From contig NZ_JASISY010000012.1 of the NCBI RefSeq assembly GCF_030063365.1, positions 44,206-108,205 on the forward strand: 64,000 bases of DNA, in the 5' to 3' direction. The notes beneath the pieces were generated by a model. That model was not told the origin of the DNA. It searched no databases and saw only the letters and a program-made list of their open reading frames with translations. The stretch is from Cryobacterium sp. PH29-G1. Its GTDB lineage: Bacteria > Actinomycetota > Actinomycetes > Actinomycetales > Microbacteriaceae. Both the position numbers and the translations under genes were made by a program. Positions 40,582 through 51,901 of the stretch are shown here, piece by piece. Each line of letters starts with the position of its first letter. Within the stretch, counting starts at the first letter, position 1.

Positions 40582-41757
40582 ATGCAGGAATTGAAGGTTA
40601 TTGGGGTTGAGAACGGTGCGCTGCTCGCAGCGTCCGAAGATGGCGATCGGTATCGAATCGCCATCGACGAGGTTCTTCAGTCCCGGCTTCGCCAAACCCA
40701 GACGGAACGTGTCAACGCGCCCAAGCTGTCCCCGCGGGAAGTGCAGGCGCACATTCGCTCCGGCATGTCCGCCGAGGACGTAGCCGCGGTCACCGGGGCG
40801 TCCCTGGATTATGTGCGTCGATTTGAGGGTCCGGTCGTTGCCGAACGGGAATACATCGTCTCGTCGGCGCTGAGCGTTCCGGTGCACACCGCGATCGATC
40901 CCGACCCGATCGACGAGAGCGTCAACTTCGGCAGCGTCATCCGTGAACGCCTGGCCTCGCTCGGCGCGACCGGAGAACGTTGGGCTAGCTGGAAAGAGCC
41001 CGGCGGCGGCTGGATTGTGAAGTTGTCGTTCACCGCCGACGAAATCGACCACGATGCCCGTTGGGGTTTCGAACCGAAAAAGAATTCCCTGTCGCCCGTC
41101 GGCAGCGAGGCCGTTGCGCTTTCGCAGCAGGGTGAGCTCAAGGGCTCACTCATTCCACGCCTACGCGCGGTCGGGTCGGAGACCAGCGTCGCCGACGTGT
41201 CCCGCTTTGACAGCAACGCCTTCAACTTCAAGGAATCGCTCGCCGACGAGATCCTGAACGACACCAGCCCGAACCTCGAGGCTGTTCCGTACTCTCGCTC
41301 ACTGAACCGGGACGACGCGGTGTCGAAAGCGGCCATCAAGCGCGCCGCTGAGCCGGCCTCGAACATGAGCGAAACGGCCGACCTCCTGGAATCCCTGCGT
41401 CGTCGCCGCGGCGAACGTGAGGCGGCATCCAGTACCGATGCGGCCGCTAAACCGACGGCGTCCGCTGCAGCACAGCAGGCTGGCCAGCAGCACGAACAGC
41501 AGACCGGCGGGCAATCGCCGGCAGCACTGCGACCGCGTCGGGCCACGCCGCCCGAGGCCACGGTCACGGTCACGGATGAGTCCAGTGCGGCGCCCGCCAC
41601 CACGCCTGAACCCACCGGGAATGTCTGGGCTAATCAGGCTGCCCGGGCGCAGGAACGTACCAGCCACGGGCGCACGACAGCCAAGCGCGGCCGGGCGTCG
41701 ATGCCGAGCTGGGACGAGATCGTGTTCGGCGCACGCACCGACGACGATTTGGGCTGA
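40582..41757 (+). CDS. sepH: SepH-like cell division protein
   Basis: 391 residues from ATG at 40582 after AGAGGG. The N-terminal DUF3071 domain starts MQELKVIGVENGALLAASEDG and includes a helix-turn-helix-like part (LSPREVQAHIRSGMSAEDVA). The long middle is disordered (Ala, Gln, Pro, Thr), and the C-terminus MPSWDEIVFGAR is the short conserved motif. SepH in Streptomyces and Mycobacterium binds FtsZ and promotes filament assembly. Confidence 0.93.
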   Translation: MQELKVIGVENGALLAASEDGDRYRIAIDEVLQSRLRQTQTERVNAPKLSPREVQAHIRSGMSAEDVAAVTGASLDYVRRFEGPVVAEREYIVSSALSVPVHTAIDPDPIDESVNFGSVIRERLASLGATGERWASWKEPGGGWIVKLSFTADEIDHDARWGFEPKKNSLSPVGSEAVALSQQGELKGSLIPRLRAVGSETSVADVSRFDSNAFNFKESLADEILNDTSPNLEAVPYSRSLNRDDAVSKAAIKRAAEPASNMSETADLLESLRRRRGEREAASSTDAAAKPTASAAAQQAGQQHEQQTGGQSPAALRPRRATPPEATVTVTDESSAAPATTPEPTGNVWANQAARAQERTSHGRTTAKRGRASMPSWDEIVFGARTDDDLG

Positions 41758-41781
41758 CCCGCCGCGGGCTCGCACCTGTCG

Positions 41782-42480
41782 TCAGCTGGCTAGCCAGGCA
41801 TAGCGCCGCTGCGGGCGGCCGGTTTGCCCATAGCGCAAGCTCACGGATGCCTGCCCGGAATCGACGAAGTACTCCAGGTACTTTCGTGCCACCACCCGGG
41901 ACAGCCCGAGTCGTTCGGCACACTCCGATGCGGCCAGATCGCGCGCGGGGCCCACGGTTGCCGCTTTCAGGGCGGCAGCGGCCAGGGCTACCGTCTCTTT
42001 GCTCAGGCCTTTGGGCAGTGTCGCCACCGGCTCTGCCGACGGTGGAGCGGATGCGCGCCCCAGGGCCTGGTCCAGATCGCTCTGGCTCAGATCACCGCGG
42101 CGGCCCAAGAGCCGGCGCCGTTCGGCGTACCCCGACAACCGCGACTGCAGTTCGGTGATTTTGAACGGTTTGAGCAGGTAGCTCACGATTCCGCCCTGCA
42201 GTGCCGCGGTGACCATCTCGGCCTCCCGTGCGGCACTGAGCACGAGAAAGTCCACATCCAGCCCAGCTTCGCGCGCCCGGCGGATCACGTCGAGGCCGGT
42301 CATATCGGGCAGATACATGTCGAGCAGCACAAGGCGCGGGCACTTTTCGGCGATCTGCGCGAGCGCATCAGATCCGGTCGCCGCGACGCCGACGACCGTG
42401 AAGCCGGGTTGTTTGGCCACAATACGTTCGTGGGCACGCGCCACCATGAAATCGTCGTCGACGACGAGCACCTCACACAC
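41782..42480 (-). CDS. CitB/DcuR-type response regulator
   Basis: 232 residues from GTG at 42480 (VCEVLVVDDDFMVARAHER). The receiver domain has the acidic pocket VVDDD, phospho-acceptor Asp in LVLLDMYLPDMTG and Lys in YLLKPFKI. The C-terminal DNA-binding domain has ECAERLGLSRVVARKYLEYFV. It overlaps the kinase gene by 8 bases. Likely activates the divergent tctCBA operon in response to citrate-like acids. Confidence 0.92.
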   Translation of the reverse strand: MCEVLVVDDDFMVARAHERIVAKQPGFTVVGVAATGSDALAQIAEKCPRLVLLDMYLPDMTGLDVIRRAREAGLDVDFLVLSAAREAEMVTAALQGGIVSYLLKPFKITELQSRLSGYAERRRLLGRRGDLSQSDLDQALGRASAPPSAEPVATLPKGLSKETVALAAAALKAATVGPARDLAASECAERLGLSRVVARKYLEYFVDSGQASVSLRYGQTGRPQRRYAWLAS

Positions 42481-44173
42481 GGGTCTGTTCCTCCTGCTCG
42501 GCCGACCGGGCTGCCACGAGCGGGAGTACGGCCTCGAAAACGGTACCGTCTTCGGCCCGGTATCGAACCGTTCCCCCACGACGCGTCGCAACGAGACGCA
42601 CAATCGCGAGCCCGTAACCGTGGGCGTCTCCCCCCGCCAACGCCGACTTGCTGGTCACCCCAACCTCGAACACCCGGTCGAGGAGCGCGACGTCGATTCC
42701 CGGTCCCGAATCCCGCACCGTGACCCGCACGGCAGCGGATCCAGAAAGTGTCTGCAAGTCCAGGCGCACCGTGCGCTCCGGGGTCCCCGCCACGGCGTCG
42801 AGGGCGTTGTCGACCAGATTGCCGATGACGGTGACGAGGTCGGTCGAGAGTTCAGCGTCGACCCGGGCCAGCACCGAGTCGTCCGAGAGCACGAGCGTCG
42901 CCCCGCGTTCGCGAGCGAGTGACGTCTTGGCGATCACGAGCGCGGCGACCGCCGGCTCCTGCAGCCGGGTCAGCACCGAGTTATCGAGGTCCGTGCGGTC
43001 ACGCGTAACGGCGTCGACGTACTCCACCGCTGCGTCGGTGTCGCCCAGCTGCATCAGCATCGAGATGGTGTGCAGGCGGTTCGCGAACTCGTGGGTTTGG
43101 GCCCGCAGGGTGTCGGTGGCCTGCCGACTGCTGCCGAGATCATGCTGCAGGGTCACCAATTCGGTGCGATCTCGCAGGGTCGTGACGACCTCCGGCAGCG
43201 ACCGCGGCGGGTGGATGAGCGTCTGATTGAGCACGAGCAGCACCCCACGGTTTACCAACACCGCGTCAATCTCGCCGCCGTCCTGTTGGCGCAGTGCCCG
43301 CACCGCCGCGTCATCGAGGCCCACCGTGTTGATCGCCCGGCCTTCCGCATCAGCGGGCAGACCGAGCAGGGTACGCGCGCTGTCGTTGGCGAGTGTGATC
43401 ACACCGTCGGCGTCTACAGCGATCATCCCCTCGCGGATGCCGTGGATCATGGCGTCACGGTGCTCCACCAACCGACCGATCTGTTCCGGCTCCAGACCGA
43501 GGGTCTGCCGCTTCACCCGGGCGGCCAACAGCAACGAACCGACCACACCGAGCACCCCGGCCACCCCCACATAGGTGATCAAGTTCGGCGCCGCACTCGC
43601 GAGCAACACGTCCACCGTGGGAAACTGCCGGGCGGAAACAACGGTGCCCACCACCACCCCGGAGTCCGAGAGCACCGGCACTTGCGCGACCACGTAGTCG
43701 TTCACGCCGATCGGAGCGACACCGGACCAGCCGGCATCAGACTCGTCCGGCGTGGGATCGATGGCGAGGTTAGTCGCCAGCAGCTGCGGATCGGCCGGGG
43801 ACGCAAGGATGTGGCCGCCGGCATCCGTTACGATCAGCTGATCGACGCCCATCGTGATGCGCAGAGCCTCGACCGGAATGGAGAATTGTTGCGGCACCGC
43901 CTTGCTGTCGAGCAGGCTGCGCACGAGCGGGTTGGCGGCGGTGTACTCGGCGACGGTCAGCATACGTCGGCGTGCCCCGCTCTCGAAGCTGCCGCGGGCT
44001 TGTTCCAAAGAAATCGCCGTGACGGCAACCAAAACGAGGGCGATGAGGCTCAGCTGAAACAGCAGGAGCTGACGGGTGAGGCTGAGTCGGCTCGAACGGA
44101 TGCCCGTGCCGCGATGGCGCAGCGCACGCACCGCTACGGCGGTCGGTCGTGTCCGGGAGTCGTCTTTGGCCAT
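42473..44173 (-). CDS. CitA/DcuS-type sensor histidine kinase
   Basis: 566 residues. Two membrane segments (about 34-56 and 200-220) bracket an extracellular sensor domain of the Cache/PAS type that in relatives binds di- or tricarboxylates. A cytosolic PAS domain (about 235-330), the DHp His in RAQTHEFANRLHTI, and the ATPase domain (N box IGNLVDNALDAV, DSGPGIDVAL, GYGLAIVRLV) follow. Divergent from tctC by 168 bases. Confidence 0.93.
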   Translation of the reverse strand: MAKDDSRTRPTAVAVRALRHRGTGIRSSRLSLTRQLLLFQLSLIALVLVAVTAISLEQARGSFESGARRRMLTVAEYTAANPLVRSLLDSKAVPQQFSIPVEALRITMGVDQLIVTDAGGHILASPADPQLLATNLAIDPTPDESDAGWSGVAPIGVNDYVVAQVPVLSDSGVVVGTVVSARQFPTVDVLLASAAPNLITYVGVAGVLGVVGSLLLAARVKRQTLGLEPEQIGRLVEHRDAMIHGIREGMIAVDADGVITLANDSARTLLGLPADAEGRAINTVGLDDAAVRALRQQDGGEIDAVLVNRGVLLVLNQTLIHPPRSLPEVVTTLRDRTELVTLQHDLGSSRQATDTLRAQTHEFANRLHTISMLMQLGDTDAAVEYVDAVTRDRTDLDNSVLTRLQEPAVAALVIAKTSLARERGATLVLSDDSVLARVDAELSTDLVTVIGNLVDNALDAVAGTPERTVRLDLQTLSGSAAVRVTVRDSGPGIDVALLDRVFEVGVTSKSALAGGDAHGYGLAIVRLVATRRGGTVRYRAEDGTVFEAVLPLVAARSAEQEEQTRV

Positions 44174-44191
44174 AGAAGATAGTCCCTCATC

Positions 44192-44319
44192 GGCTGGCCA
44201 AACCGAAATTTTCCTCCGCTGGTGGCCTCCATAAGCTACACAACGTTCAGTAACGCCACAAGTTGTGCCCGGCCGGGCTGGCCACGCACCATGAACGTGG
44301 CCGGCAAAGAGGCTGGCCA
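44192..44319. promoter_or_regulatory. Three GGCTGGCCA repeats in the kinase-tctC intergenic region
   Basis: GGCTGGCCA occurs at 44192-44200, 44276-44284 and 44311-44319, all in the same orientation, each with the TGGCCA core palindrome. The first two are 84 bases apart, about eight helical turns. They are candidate sites for the response regulator; the third would overlap the tctC ribosome-site region. Role inferred. Confidence 0.5.
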
Positions 44320-44341
44320 GAAATCGAAGAGGATTTTAAGC

Positions 44342-45361
44342 ATGCCAATCACAGCACGCATCACGCGTTCCCGTCGAACCGCGGGCACCGCCGTTCTGGC
44401 CGGGGCGGTAATTCTCGCCCTGAGCGCTTGCGGAGTCACGGGCGCAAAAGACACCGACGGCGCCGCCAGCGGCCCGATCGACAACCTTCAGGTCATGGTC
44501 CCCAACGCCCCCGGGAGCGGCTACGACGTCACCGGTCGTGCAGCCGTCAAGGTCATGGACGACATCGGTACCGCCACCAGCACCGAGGTCACCAACCTCG
44601 CCGGCGCCGGCGGCACCGTGGGCCTCGCCCGCACCCTCACCGAAACGGGCAACGCCAACTTTCTCATGGTGATGGGCCTGGGCGTCGTCGGCGCCGCGTA
44701 CACCAACGAAGGCAACGCCAAGGTGGCCGACGCCACCCCGATCGCGCGCCTGATCGAAGAGGCCGGCGCCATCTTCGTGCCCGCCGACTCGCCGTACCAG
44801 AGTCTCGACGACATGATCACGGCGTGGAAGGTCGACCCGGCCGCCTTCGCCGTCGGCGGCGGATCGTCACCCGGTGGCCCCGACCACCTGCTGCCGATGC
44901 AGCTCGCGGATGCCGTGGGCATCGACCCGGGCGCTGTCAACTTTATCTCCTATGACGGGGGCGGAGAGCTGCTGCCGGCCATCCTCGGCGGAAAGTTGCA
45001 GTTCGCAGCCTCGGGCTATGGCGAGTTCCTCGAGCAGGTCAAGTCCGGTGACCTGCGCGTACTGGCCGTGACGAGTGAGGAGCGCGTCCCCGTTATCGAT
45101 GCCCCCACCCTCACCGAAGAGGGCGTCGACCTGATCTTCACCAATTGGCGCGGATTCCTCGCCGCACCCGGCCTGACCGACGCCGAGACAGCTCGCCTGG
45201 TCGACGCGGTGACCGCCATGCACGACAGCGACGAGTGGGCTGCCGTTCTGAAAGCCAACGCCTGGACCGATTCCTTCCTCACCGGCGACGACTTCGGCAC
45301 GTTCCTCACCGAGCAGGACGAGCGCGTCGCCACGACCCTGAAAACACTGGGCCTGATATGA
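44342..45361 (+). CDS. tctC: TctC, tripartite tricarboxylate transporter binding lipoprotein
   Basis: 339 residues from ATG at 44342 after AGAGGATTTTAAGC. The signal sequence ends in the lipobox LALSACG, so it is a lipoprotein on the outer membrane face. The binding domain has [20 protein letters not shown], a TctC hallmark, and [12 protein letters not shown] and [19 protein letters not shown]. It captures a carboxylate such as citrate; the exact ligand is not readable. Stop overlaps tctB start. Confidence 0.92.
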   Translation: MPITARITRSRRTAGTAVLAGAVILALSACGVTGAKDTDGAASGPIDNLQVMVPNAPGSGYDVTGRAAVKVMDDIGTATSTEVTNLAGAGGTVGLARTLTETGNANFLMVMGLGVVGAAYTNEGNAKVADATPIARLIEEAGAIFVPADSPYQSLDDMITAWKVDPAAFAVGGGSSPGGPDHLLPMQLADAVGIDPGAVNFISYDGGGELLPAILGGKLQFAASGYGEFLEQVKSGDLRVLAVTSEERVPVIDAPTLTEEGVDLIFTNWRGFLAAPGLTDAETARLVDAVTAMHDSDEWAAVLKANAWTDSFLTGDDFGTFLTEQDERVATTLKTLGLI

Positions 45362-45933
45362 GCAACGGCACCGCGGGCGTTCCCGGCTCGATGACCAGCG
45401 CCGGGGGCACCGTTTCTGCCACGCCGACCGCGAGCCGGGTGCCCGCGGTGCTGCGCGGCCGGGCGGAGCTCGGCGTCGCCCTCCTGCTGGCCGTTCTGGC
45501 GATCGTGATCGCCTTCGACACCGCGCATATCCGCGACACCGCTATCAACGCCGGCGTGATGGGACCGCGCGTCGTTCCGAGTATCATCGCCGTCGCCCTC
45601 GGTCTGTGCTCGATCGCCCTCGCCGTGAGCGTGCTGCGTGGCGGCCGTGCCGCAGCGGAAGAAGGCGAAGACATCGACCTCACCCTCCCCGCGCACTGGC
45701 CCACCGTGTTCGGTCTGGCCGGGGTCATTCTCGCCTACGCCCTCACCCTCGACTTTCTGGGGTTCGTGGTATCGAGCACGCTGCTGTTCTACGGCGCAGC
45801 GCTGCTGCTCGGGTCGAAGCGTTACTTCTGGGCCTTGGCCATCGGCGCCGTTCTGGCCGTCGGTGTGTTCTATGGCTTCGTACTCGGGCTCGGCATTCCC
45901 CTTCCGGCCGGCCTGCTGACAGGAATTCTGTAA
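45358..45933 (+). CDS. tctB: TctB, small membrane subunit of the tricarboxylate transporter
   Basis: 191 residues. A low-complexity cytosolic start of about 35 residues precedes four membrane segments ([38 protein letters not shown], ..., [17 protein letters not shown]). The ending [12 protein letters not shown] is typical. Overlaps tctC by 4 bases and shares one base with the tctA start (TAATG). Confidence 0.9.
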   Translation: MSNGTAGVPGSMTSAGGTVSATPTASRVPAVLRGRAELGVALLLAVLAIVIAFDTAHIRDTAINAGVMGPRVVPSIIAVALGLCSIALAVSVLRGGRAAAEEGEDIDLTLPAHWPTVFGLAGVILAYALTLDFLGFVVSSTLLFYGAALLLGSKRYFWALAIGAVLAVGVFYGFVLGLGIPLPAGLLTGIL

Positions 45934-47702
45934 TGGACAATCTCTCGCTTTTGATGGACGGGTTTGCCAACGCGCTGACCCTACAGAACCTGCTTTTCGC
46001 CCTGATCGGGGTGTTGCTCGGTACCGCTGTCGGTGTGCTGCCCGGCATCGGCCCGGCTATGACCGTGGCGCTGCTGCTTCCGCTCACCTACGCACTCGAC
46101 GTGACGGGTTCACTGATCATGTTCGCCGGCATCTACTACGGCGGAATGTACGGCGGGTCGACGACATCGATTCTGTTGAACACTCCCGGTGAGTCATCGT
46201 CGGTGGTCACCGCCCTGGAGGGCAACAAGATGGCCAAGGCCGGACGAGGCGCCCAGGCGCTCGCCACCGCGGCGATCGGGTCGTTCGTGGCCGGCACCAT
46301 CGCCACGGCCGGCATCGTGTTCGTGGCACCGTTCGTCGTGGCCATCGCCATCAGCTTGGGCGCTCCCTCCTACTTCGCGATGATGGTCTTTGCCTTCGTC
46401 GCGGTGAGTACCGTGCTCGGCGCGAGCCGCATCCGAGGATTGTCGTCACTGTTCATCGGGCTCGCCATCGGTCTGGTCGGCATGGACGCCACGACGGGCC
46501 AACCCCGCCTCACATTCGGCCAGCCGCTGCTCTCCGGCGGCATCGATGTGGTTGTCGTCGCTGTCGCCCTGTTCGCGGTGGGTGAGGCCCTTTGGATCGC
46601 CGCGCACCTGCGGCACGGCAAGCAGGCCACCATCCCGGTCGGCGTGCCGTGGATGGGCAAGGAAGATTGGAAGCGCAGCTGGAAGCCTTGGCTACGCGGC
46701 GCGGCCATCGGCTTTCCGTTCGGCGCCATCCCGGCCGGCGGAGCGGAAATTCCTACGTTCCTCTCGTACGTGGCCGAGAAGAAGCTGTCCAAACATCCTG
46801 AGGAATTCGGTCACGGGGCCATTGAGGGTGTCGCCGGTCCGGAAGCCGCGAACAACGCATCCGCTGCCGGCACCCTCGTGCCGTTGCTCACCCTCGGCTT
46901 GCCGACGACGGCCACCGCCGCCGTGATGATCGCCGCGTTCAACCAGTACGGCATCCACCCGGGGCCGCTGTTGTTCACGACCGAGCCGCTGCTGGTCTGG
47001 ACGCTCATCGCGAGCCTGTTCATCGGCAATACGCTGCTGCTCGCGCTCAACCTGCCGCTCGCGCCGATGTGGGCGAAGCTGCTGCGGATCCCGCGGCCAT
47101 ACCTCTACGCCGGAATCCTGTTCTTCGCCACGCTCGGCGCCTACGCTGCGGGCATGCAGGCGTTCAACATCGTCATCCTGCTGCTGCTCGGCGCGCTCGG
47201 CTATATGGCCCGCCGCTTCGGGTTCCCGGTGTTGCCCATTATCGTGGGCGCCATCCTCGGCCCGGAGATGGAACGTCAACTGCGCCGTTCGCTGCAGATC
47301 AGCGCCGGCGACCCGGCCGCGCTGCTGAGTGAGCCGCTGGCCGTTGTGGTGTACACCGTCATCGCCCTGTACCTGATCGGTCCGCCCGTCGTGAAGGCAC
47401 TGCTGCGCCGTTTCGATCGCCGCGGCCCCACCGATGCCCCGACTGGCGGCCCGACGGACGGCCCCGCTTCCGGCAGTTCGATGCCCGGCGGCACGGTGTC
47501 CGGCGGCACGGTGTCCGGCGGCACGGTGTCCGGCGGCACGGTGTCCGGCGGCGGTGCACCGGCGGATTCCGGTACGGCGGATTCCGGTACGGCGGATTCC
47601 GAATGGAGGGAAGAGTTCGATGCTTTCGGAACCCAGACCTCGGACACAAGCGCCCGCGTGATTCGCGTGGTGCGTCCTCCGGCCGGGCGTTCCCGCCGTT
47701 AG
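45933..47702 (+). CDS. tctA: TctA, large membrane subunit, with repetitive C-terminal tail
   Basis: 589 residues; the family is about 500. It starts [16 protein letters not shown] and has the conserved [51 protein letters not shown] (the substrate loop) and [13 protein letters not shown] with [12 protein letters not shown]. The final 90 residues are an added tail: GTVSG repeats, then ADSGT repeats, then a basic end [10 protein letters not shown]. The tail should be cytosolic and disordered. Confidence 0.94.
   Translation: MDNLSLLMDGFANALTLQNLLFALIGVLLGTAVGVLPGIGPAMTVALLLPLTYALDVTGSLIMFAGIYYGGMYGGSTTSILLNTPGESSSVVTALEGNKMAKAGRGAQALATAAIGSFVAGTIATAGIVFVAPFVVAIAISLGAPSYFAMMVFAFVAVSTVLGASRIRGLSSLFIGLAIGLVGMDATTGQPRLTFGQPLLSGGIDVVVVAVALFAVGEALWIAAHLRHGKQATIPVGVPWMGKEDWKRSWKPWLRGAAIGFPFGAIPAGGAEIPTFLSYVAEKKLSKHPEEFGHGAIEGVAGPEAANNASAAGTLVPLLTLGLPTTATAAVMIAAFNQYGIHPGPLLFTTEPLLVWTLIASLFIGNTLLLALNLPLAPMWAKLLRIPRPYLYAGILFFATLGAYAAGMQAFNIVILLLLGALGYMARRFGFPVLPIIVGAILGPEMERQLRRSLQISAGDPAALLSEPLAVVVYTVIALYLIGPPVVKALLRRFDRRGPTDAPTGGPTDGPASGSSMPGGTVSGGTVSGGTVSGGTVSGGGAPADSGTADSGTADSEWREEFDAFGTQTSDTSARVIRVVRPPAGRSRR
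47486..47600 (+). repeat. Two families of 15-base tandem repeats in the tctA tail
   Basis: CGGCGGCACGGTGTC occurs four times (47486-47545), then GGCGGATTCCGGTAC two and two-thirds times (47561-47600). Copies within each family are identical, which points to recent slippage expansion. They code for GTVSG and ADSGT repeats. Confidence 0.9.
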
Positions 47703-47758
47703 CCAGTTTCTCGAATCTTGCCCTTCGACCTCGGCGCGGGAGTCGGCATACTGGTGTC

Positions 47759-48913
47759 ATGCCAGTTGCCGCCTCTCGCGCCGACGTCATTCGGCTGCGC
47801 CTGCATGCGCACGGCCTGACGGATCCGGCAGCGGATGGGCCCGTCGCCGTGGCTGAGCGGATGCTCGCGGTGCAGGCCCAGGATTACGCTGCCGGCCAGT
47901 GGGCGCTGGGCGTCCGCTCCCCCGGGACCACACAGTCCGACGTACAAGCGGCTGTTTCGGCCGGGCAGATTGTGCGTTCCTGGCCGATGCGGGGCACGCT
48001 ACATTTTGTTCCGGCTCGGGAACTGGGCTGGATGCAGGCCCTCACGACACCGCGGATGATCGCCAGAACGCGCACGATCAACGAACGACTCGGCCTCGAT
48101 CTCTCTGTGCTGGAGCGCGCTCGAGAAGCCGCGATCAGCGCCCTGTCCGGGCATGCCCAACTCAGCCGCGCCGAATTCATGACCGTGTTGCAAGCTGCAG
48201 GGCTGTCGACCGAGGGCCAGCGCGGGTACCACATCGTCTCCCACCTCGCCCTCACCGGAACACTGTGTTGGGGTCGGCACGTCGGCACCCAGCAGAGCCT
48301 CGTGCTACTGGACGAGTGGGTGCTGAACCCGCGCCGGCTGGAGCGCGACGAGGCGCTCGGCGCGTTCGTGTACCGCTATTTCATCGGCCACGGGCCGGCG
48401 ACACTGGCTGATTTCGTCTGGTGGTCGCAGCTCACCGTCGCCGAGGCGAAAATCGGGTTGGCGGTGGCCAGGCACAACCTCACCGAGGTGCGGGTCGATG
48501 GCGTCGCGCATTTTCTTGCCACGGAAGCAGCGGATACGGCAGTTTCCCCCGCTCTACGGCGCACGCAGGTGCTCGCATTGCCCGGGTTCGATGAGTATCT
48601 GCTCGGTTACCGCGATCGCACGCACGTGATCGCCGCAGAGGAGCTCACCCGGGTCGTGCCCGGCCTCAACGGGATCTTTCTCCCCATCGTGGTCAGAAAC
48701 GGCCACATTGTCGGAACCTGGCGCAAGACGATTGCCACGTCGGGGTTCACCGCCGAGGCCGTGCTGTTCGACGAACCCACCACGGCAACCGGGCGGGCTC
48801 GGGCCTCGAAAACGCAACGGGCATTCGCGCGAGCAGCACAGGACTACGCCAGATTTCTTGCGGTGAAGCTCAAGCGTGCGGAGGTCCCGGGGCGGGTTAG
48901 CCTTGACCAGTGA
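47759..48913 (+). CDS. Winged helix DNA-binding domain protein (HTH_42 family)
   Basis: 384 residues from ATG at 47759. Family features are ERMLAVQAQDYAAGQWALGVR near the start, the conserved RSWPMRGTLHFVPARELGWM, LPGFDEYLLGYRDR and NGIFLPIVVRNGHIVGTWR. Relatives include proteins related to AlkX-type regulators and DNA glycosylase-like winged-helix repeats; the cellular role is unclear. The stop overlaps the GTG of the next gene (GTGA). Confidence 0.88.
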   Translation: MPVAASRADVIRLRLHAHGLTDPAADGPVAVAERMLAVQAQDYAAGQWALGVRSPGTTQSDVQAAVSAGQIVRSWPMRGTLHFVPARELGWMQALTTPRMIARTRTINERLGLDLSVLERAREAAISALSGHAQLSRAEFMTVLQAAGLSTEGQRGYHIVSHLALTGTLCWGRHVGTQQSLVLLDEWVLNPRRLERDEALGAFVYRYFIGHGPATLADFVWWSQLTVAEAKIGLAVARHNLTEVRVDGVAHFLATEAADTAVSPALRRTQVLALPGFDEYLLGYRDRTHVIAAEELTRVVPGLNGIFLPIVVRNGHIVGTWRKTIATSGFTAEAVLFDEPTTATGRARASKTQRAFARAAQDYARFLAVKLKRAEVPGRVSLDQ

Positions 48914-49953
48914 AACTAACCTCGGCCCTGCGCATCCCCAAACGGCTCCCGGTTCTGCAAGTCGTGAAAATGGCCGTCGCCGTCGGTCTGGCCTGGGTCG
49001 CATCCCAATTGTTGCTGCCGAACGACCTGCCCATTTTTGCCGCGATCGCGGCCCTGCTCGTGGTGCAACCGAGCGTCAACCAGACCCTCGGCCGAGCGAT
49101 CGAACGCACCGCGGGCGTCATCGGCGGTGTCATCATCGCTTCCACGATCGGATTCTTCCTCGGCCAAAGCAGTTGGATCGTGCTCGGGGCCATCGTCGTG
49201 AGCATTCTCGTCGCCTGGGCGCTGCGCCTGTCGCCCGTCGCCTCCAGTCAGATTCCGATCAGCGCCATGCTCGTGCTCGCCCTCGGCGCGACAACGCCCG
49301 GATACGCCCTCGATCGGATCTTCGAGACATTCATCGGGGCCGGGATCGCTCTCATCATCAATGCACTCATCGTTCCCCCGGTACTGATTGCGCCCGCGCG
49401 TGACGCTGTCAGCTTGCTTGCGCGCGAGCTGGCGGACACCTTCGACCGCATCGCCCAGGCGCTGCGCACCCCGCAGACCCCGATCGACCTGATGGAGCTG
49501 ATGATCAAGGCCCGGCTGCTGCGGCCCATGCAAGCCTCGGCCGACAAGGCCATCGCGCAGGCGGAGGAGAGTCTCATGCTCAACCCGCGCAAAGCCAGGC
49601 TGCGGGTAGGCCTCGATGCCGACCGGGAGATGATCGAGCGGCTGCCGACGCTCGTGACCCGCGCCATCGGCATGACCCGGGCGCTGCATGACCACTACGA
49701 CCAATCGCTGCAGTTCGAGCCCAGTGTTCAGGCCTTTTCGCGCGAACTGGCTCGGGCCGCGCACGATTTGAAGCTGCTCGCCCGCCAGGAGGGTGACCTC
49801 ACCGAGGTACCCGATCTGCCGGCGATCGATGATCTCGCTCTGACCGCGCCGCTGCGCATTGTGACCCCGCACCCGGACCACTGGATTCTGATCGGCTCCC
49901 TCATGGAAGACCTGCGCCGGGTACGCGAGGAGATCGTCGGGGACCGCGCCTGA
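48910..49953 (+). CDS. FUSC/aromatic acid exporter-like membrane protein
   Basis: 347 residues from GTG at 48910. Six membrane segments in the first 165 residues (VLQVVKMAVAVGLAWVASQ, PIFAAIAALLVVQPSVNQTLGRAIERTAGVIGG...), with the FUSC signature QPSVNQTLGRAIERTAG. A helical cytosolic domain makes up the rest. Relatives export aromatic acids or similar anions; given catA/catC next door this is suggestive but not proof. Confidence 0.85.
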   Translation: MKLTSALRIPKRLPVLQVVKMAVAVGLAWVASQLLLPNDLPIFAAIAALLVVQPSVNQTLGRAIERTAGVIGGVIIASTIGFFLGQSSWIVLGAIVVSILVAWALRLSPVASSQIPISAMLVLALGATTPGYALDRIFETFIGAGIALIINALIVPPVLIAPARDAVSLLARELADTFDRIAQALRTPQTPIDLMELMIKARLLRPMQASADKAIAQAEESLMLNPRKARLRVGLDADREMIERLPTLVTRAIGMTRALHDHYDQSLQFEPSVQAFSRELARAAHDLKLLARQEGDLTEVPDLPAIDDLALTAPLRIVTPHPDHWILIGSLMEDLRRVREEIVGDRA

Positions 49954-50100
49954 GCGACTGGCTCAGAAAATGGCTCGACCACCGCAGGTGCACGATCTAG
50001 CCCCACCACCGGCACGTCCGAGCTTAGAAGCACCGGCGTCCCCCAGGAAAACGTGATCGTAGTCGAAACGACTCCGATTTCCGTCTCCCCGGGAGGCTTG
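49954..50100. other. Convergent intergenic region, no feature seen
   Basis: 147 bases between the FUSC-like gene and catC, which converge. I see no hairpin with a T-run and no gene. Confidence 0.4.
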
Positions 50101-50394
50101 TCAACCCGGTGCCGGCGCTGCGATTGCGGAGGGATGCGTCGCAAGCGGCGTTACATCAATCCGCATGTAGGGGAACAGGGGGAGGTTCCACAAAATGTTG
50201 TGCAGGCGTTCATTGTCTTCGACGTCGAAGATGCTGAGATTGGAATATTCTCCCACGCACCGCCAGATGTTCAGCCACTCACCGCTCCGTTGCAGCTCTT
50301 GTGAGTAGGCCTTCTCCCGAAGAAGCGTGTCGGCCTTCACCGTCGGATCCATGTCCACGGGCAAATTGACGTCCATGCGGATTGCGAAAAGCAT
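50101..50394 (-). CDS. catC: Muconolactone delta-isomerase
   Basis: 97 residues, the normal size. The family opening MLFAIRMDVNLPVDM, KAYSQELQRSGEWLNIWRCVGEYSNLSIFDVE and the ending LFPYMRIDVTPLATHPS are all recognisable. It isomerises muconolactone to 3-oxoadipate enol-lactone in the catechol branch of the beta-ketoadipate pathway. It follows catA by 12 bases. No muconate cycloisomerase gene (catB) is in the window. Confidence 0.95.
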   Translation of the reverse strand: MLFAIRMDVNLPVDMDPTVKADTLLREKAYSQELQRSGEWLNIWRCVGEYSNLSIFDVEDNERLHNILWNLPLFPYMRIDVTPLATHPSAIAAPAPG

Positions 50395-50406
50395 GAGCCC
50401 CCCTAT

Positions 50407-51613
<1,207 letters not shown>

Positions 51614-51901
51614 TTTTCTCCTGATCGCAGGTGAATAGCGCTCAAAGCCTTTCCCTGAAGATACTGAACGGGAGAATCCGCTGGCAATACGTATTTCTCG
51701 CCATTCAATAGGTAGTTCTAGCAGCGTCCGGTGGGGTTCTTCCCAAGGGACCGAACATCCGGCATGCGCTCTGTTGACGACCAGCGCCGAAGATTGTTCT
51801 TTGCGCGCAGTGATAATCCCGGGGTATCGACAGTCTGATCGGAATATGTCACTGTCAACGTCACGTCAATCACCTGACCCGCTCCAACGAAGGAGACTGC
51901 T
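51614..51901. promoter_or_regulatory. Divergent promoter region, catA operon versus permease operon
   Basis: 288 bases separate two divergent operons, so shared control is likely. TTGACG at about 51774 on the plus strand is a possible -35 for the permease. GTTCTTCCC...GGGACCGAAC (51728-51749) is an imperfect inverted repeat. No regulator site can be named with confidence. Confidence 0.4.
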
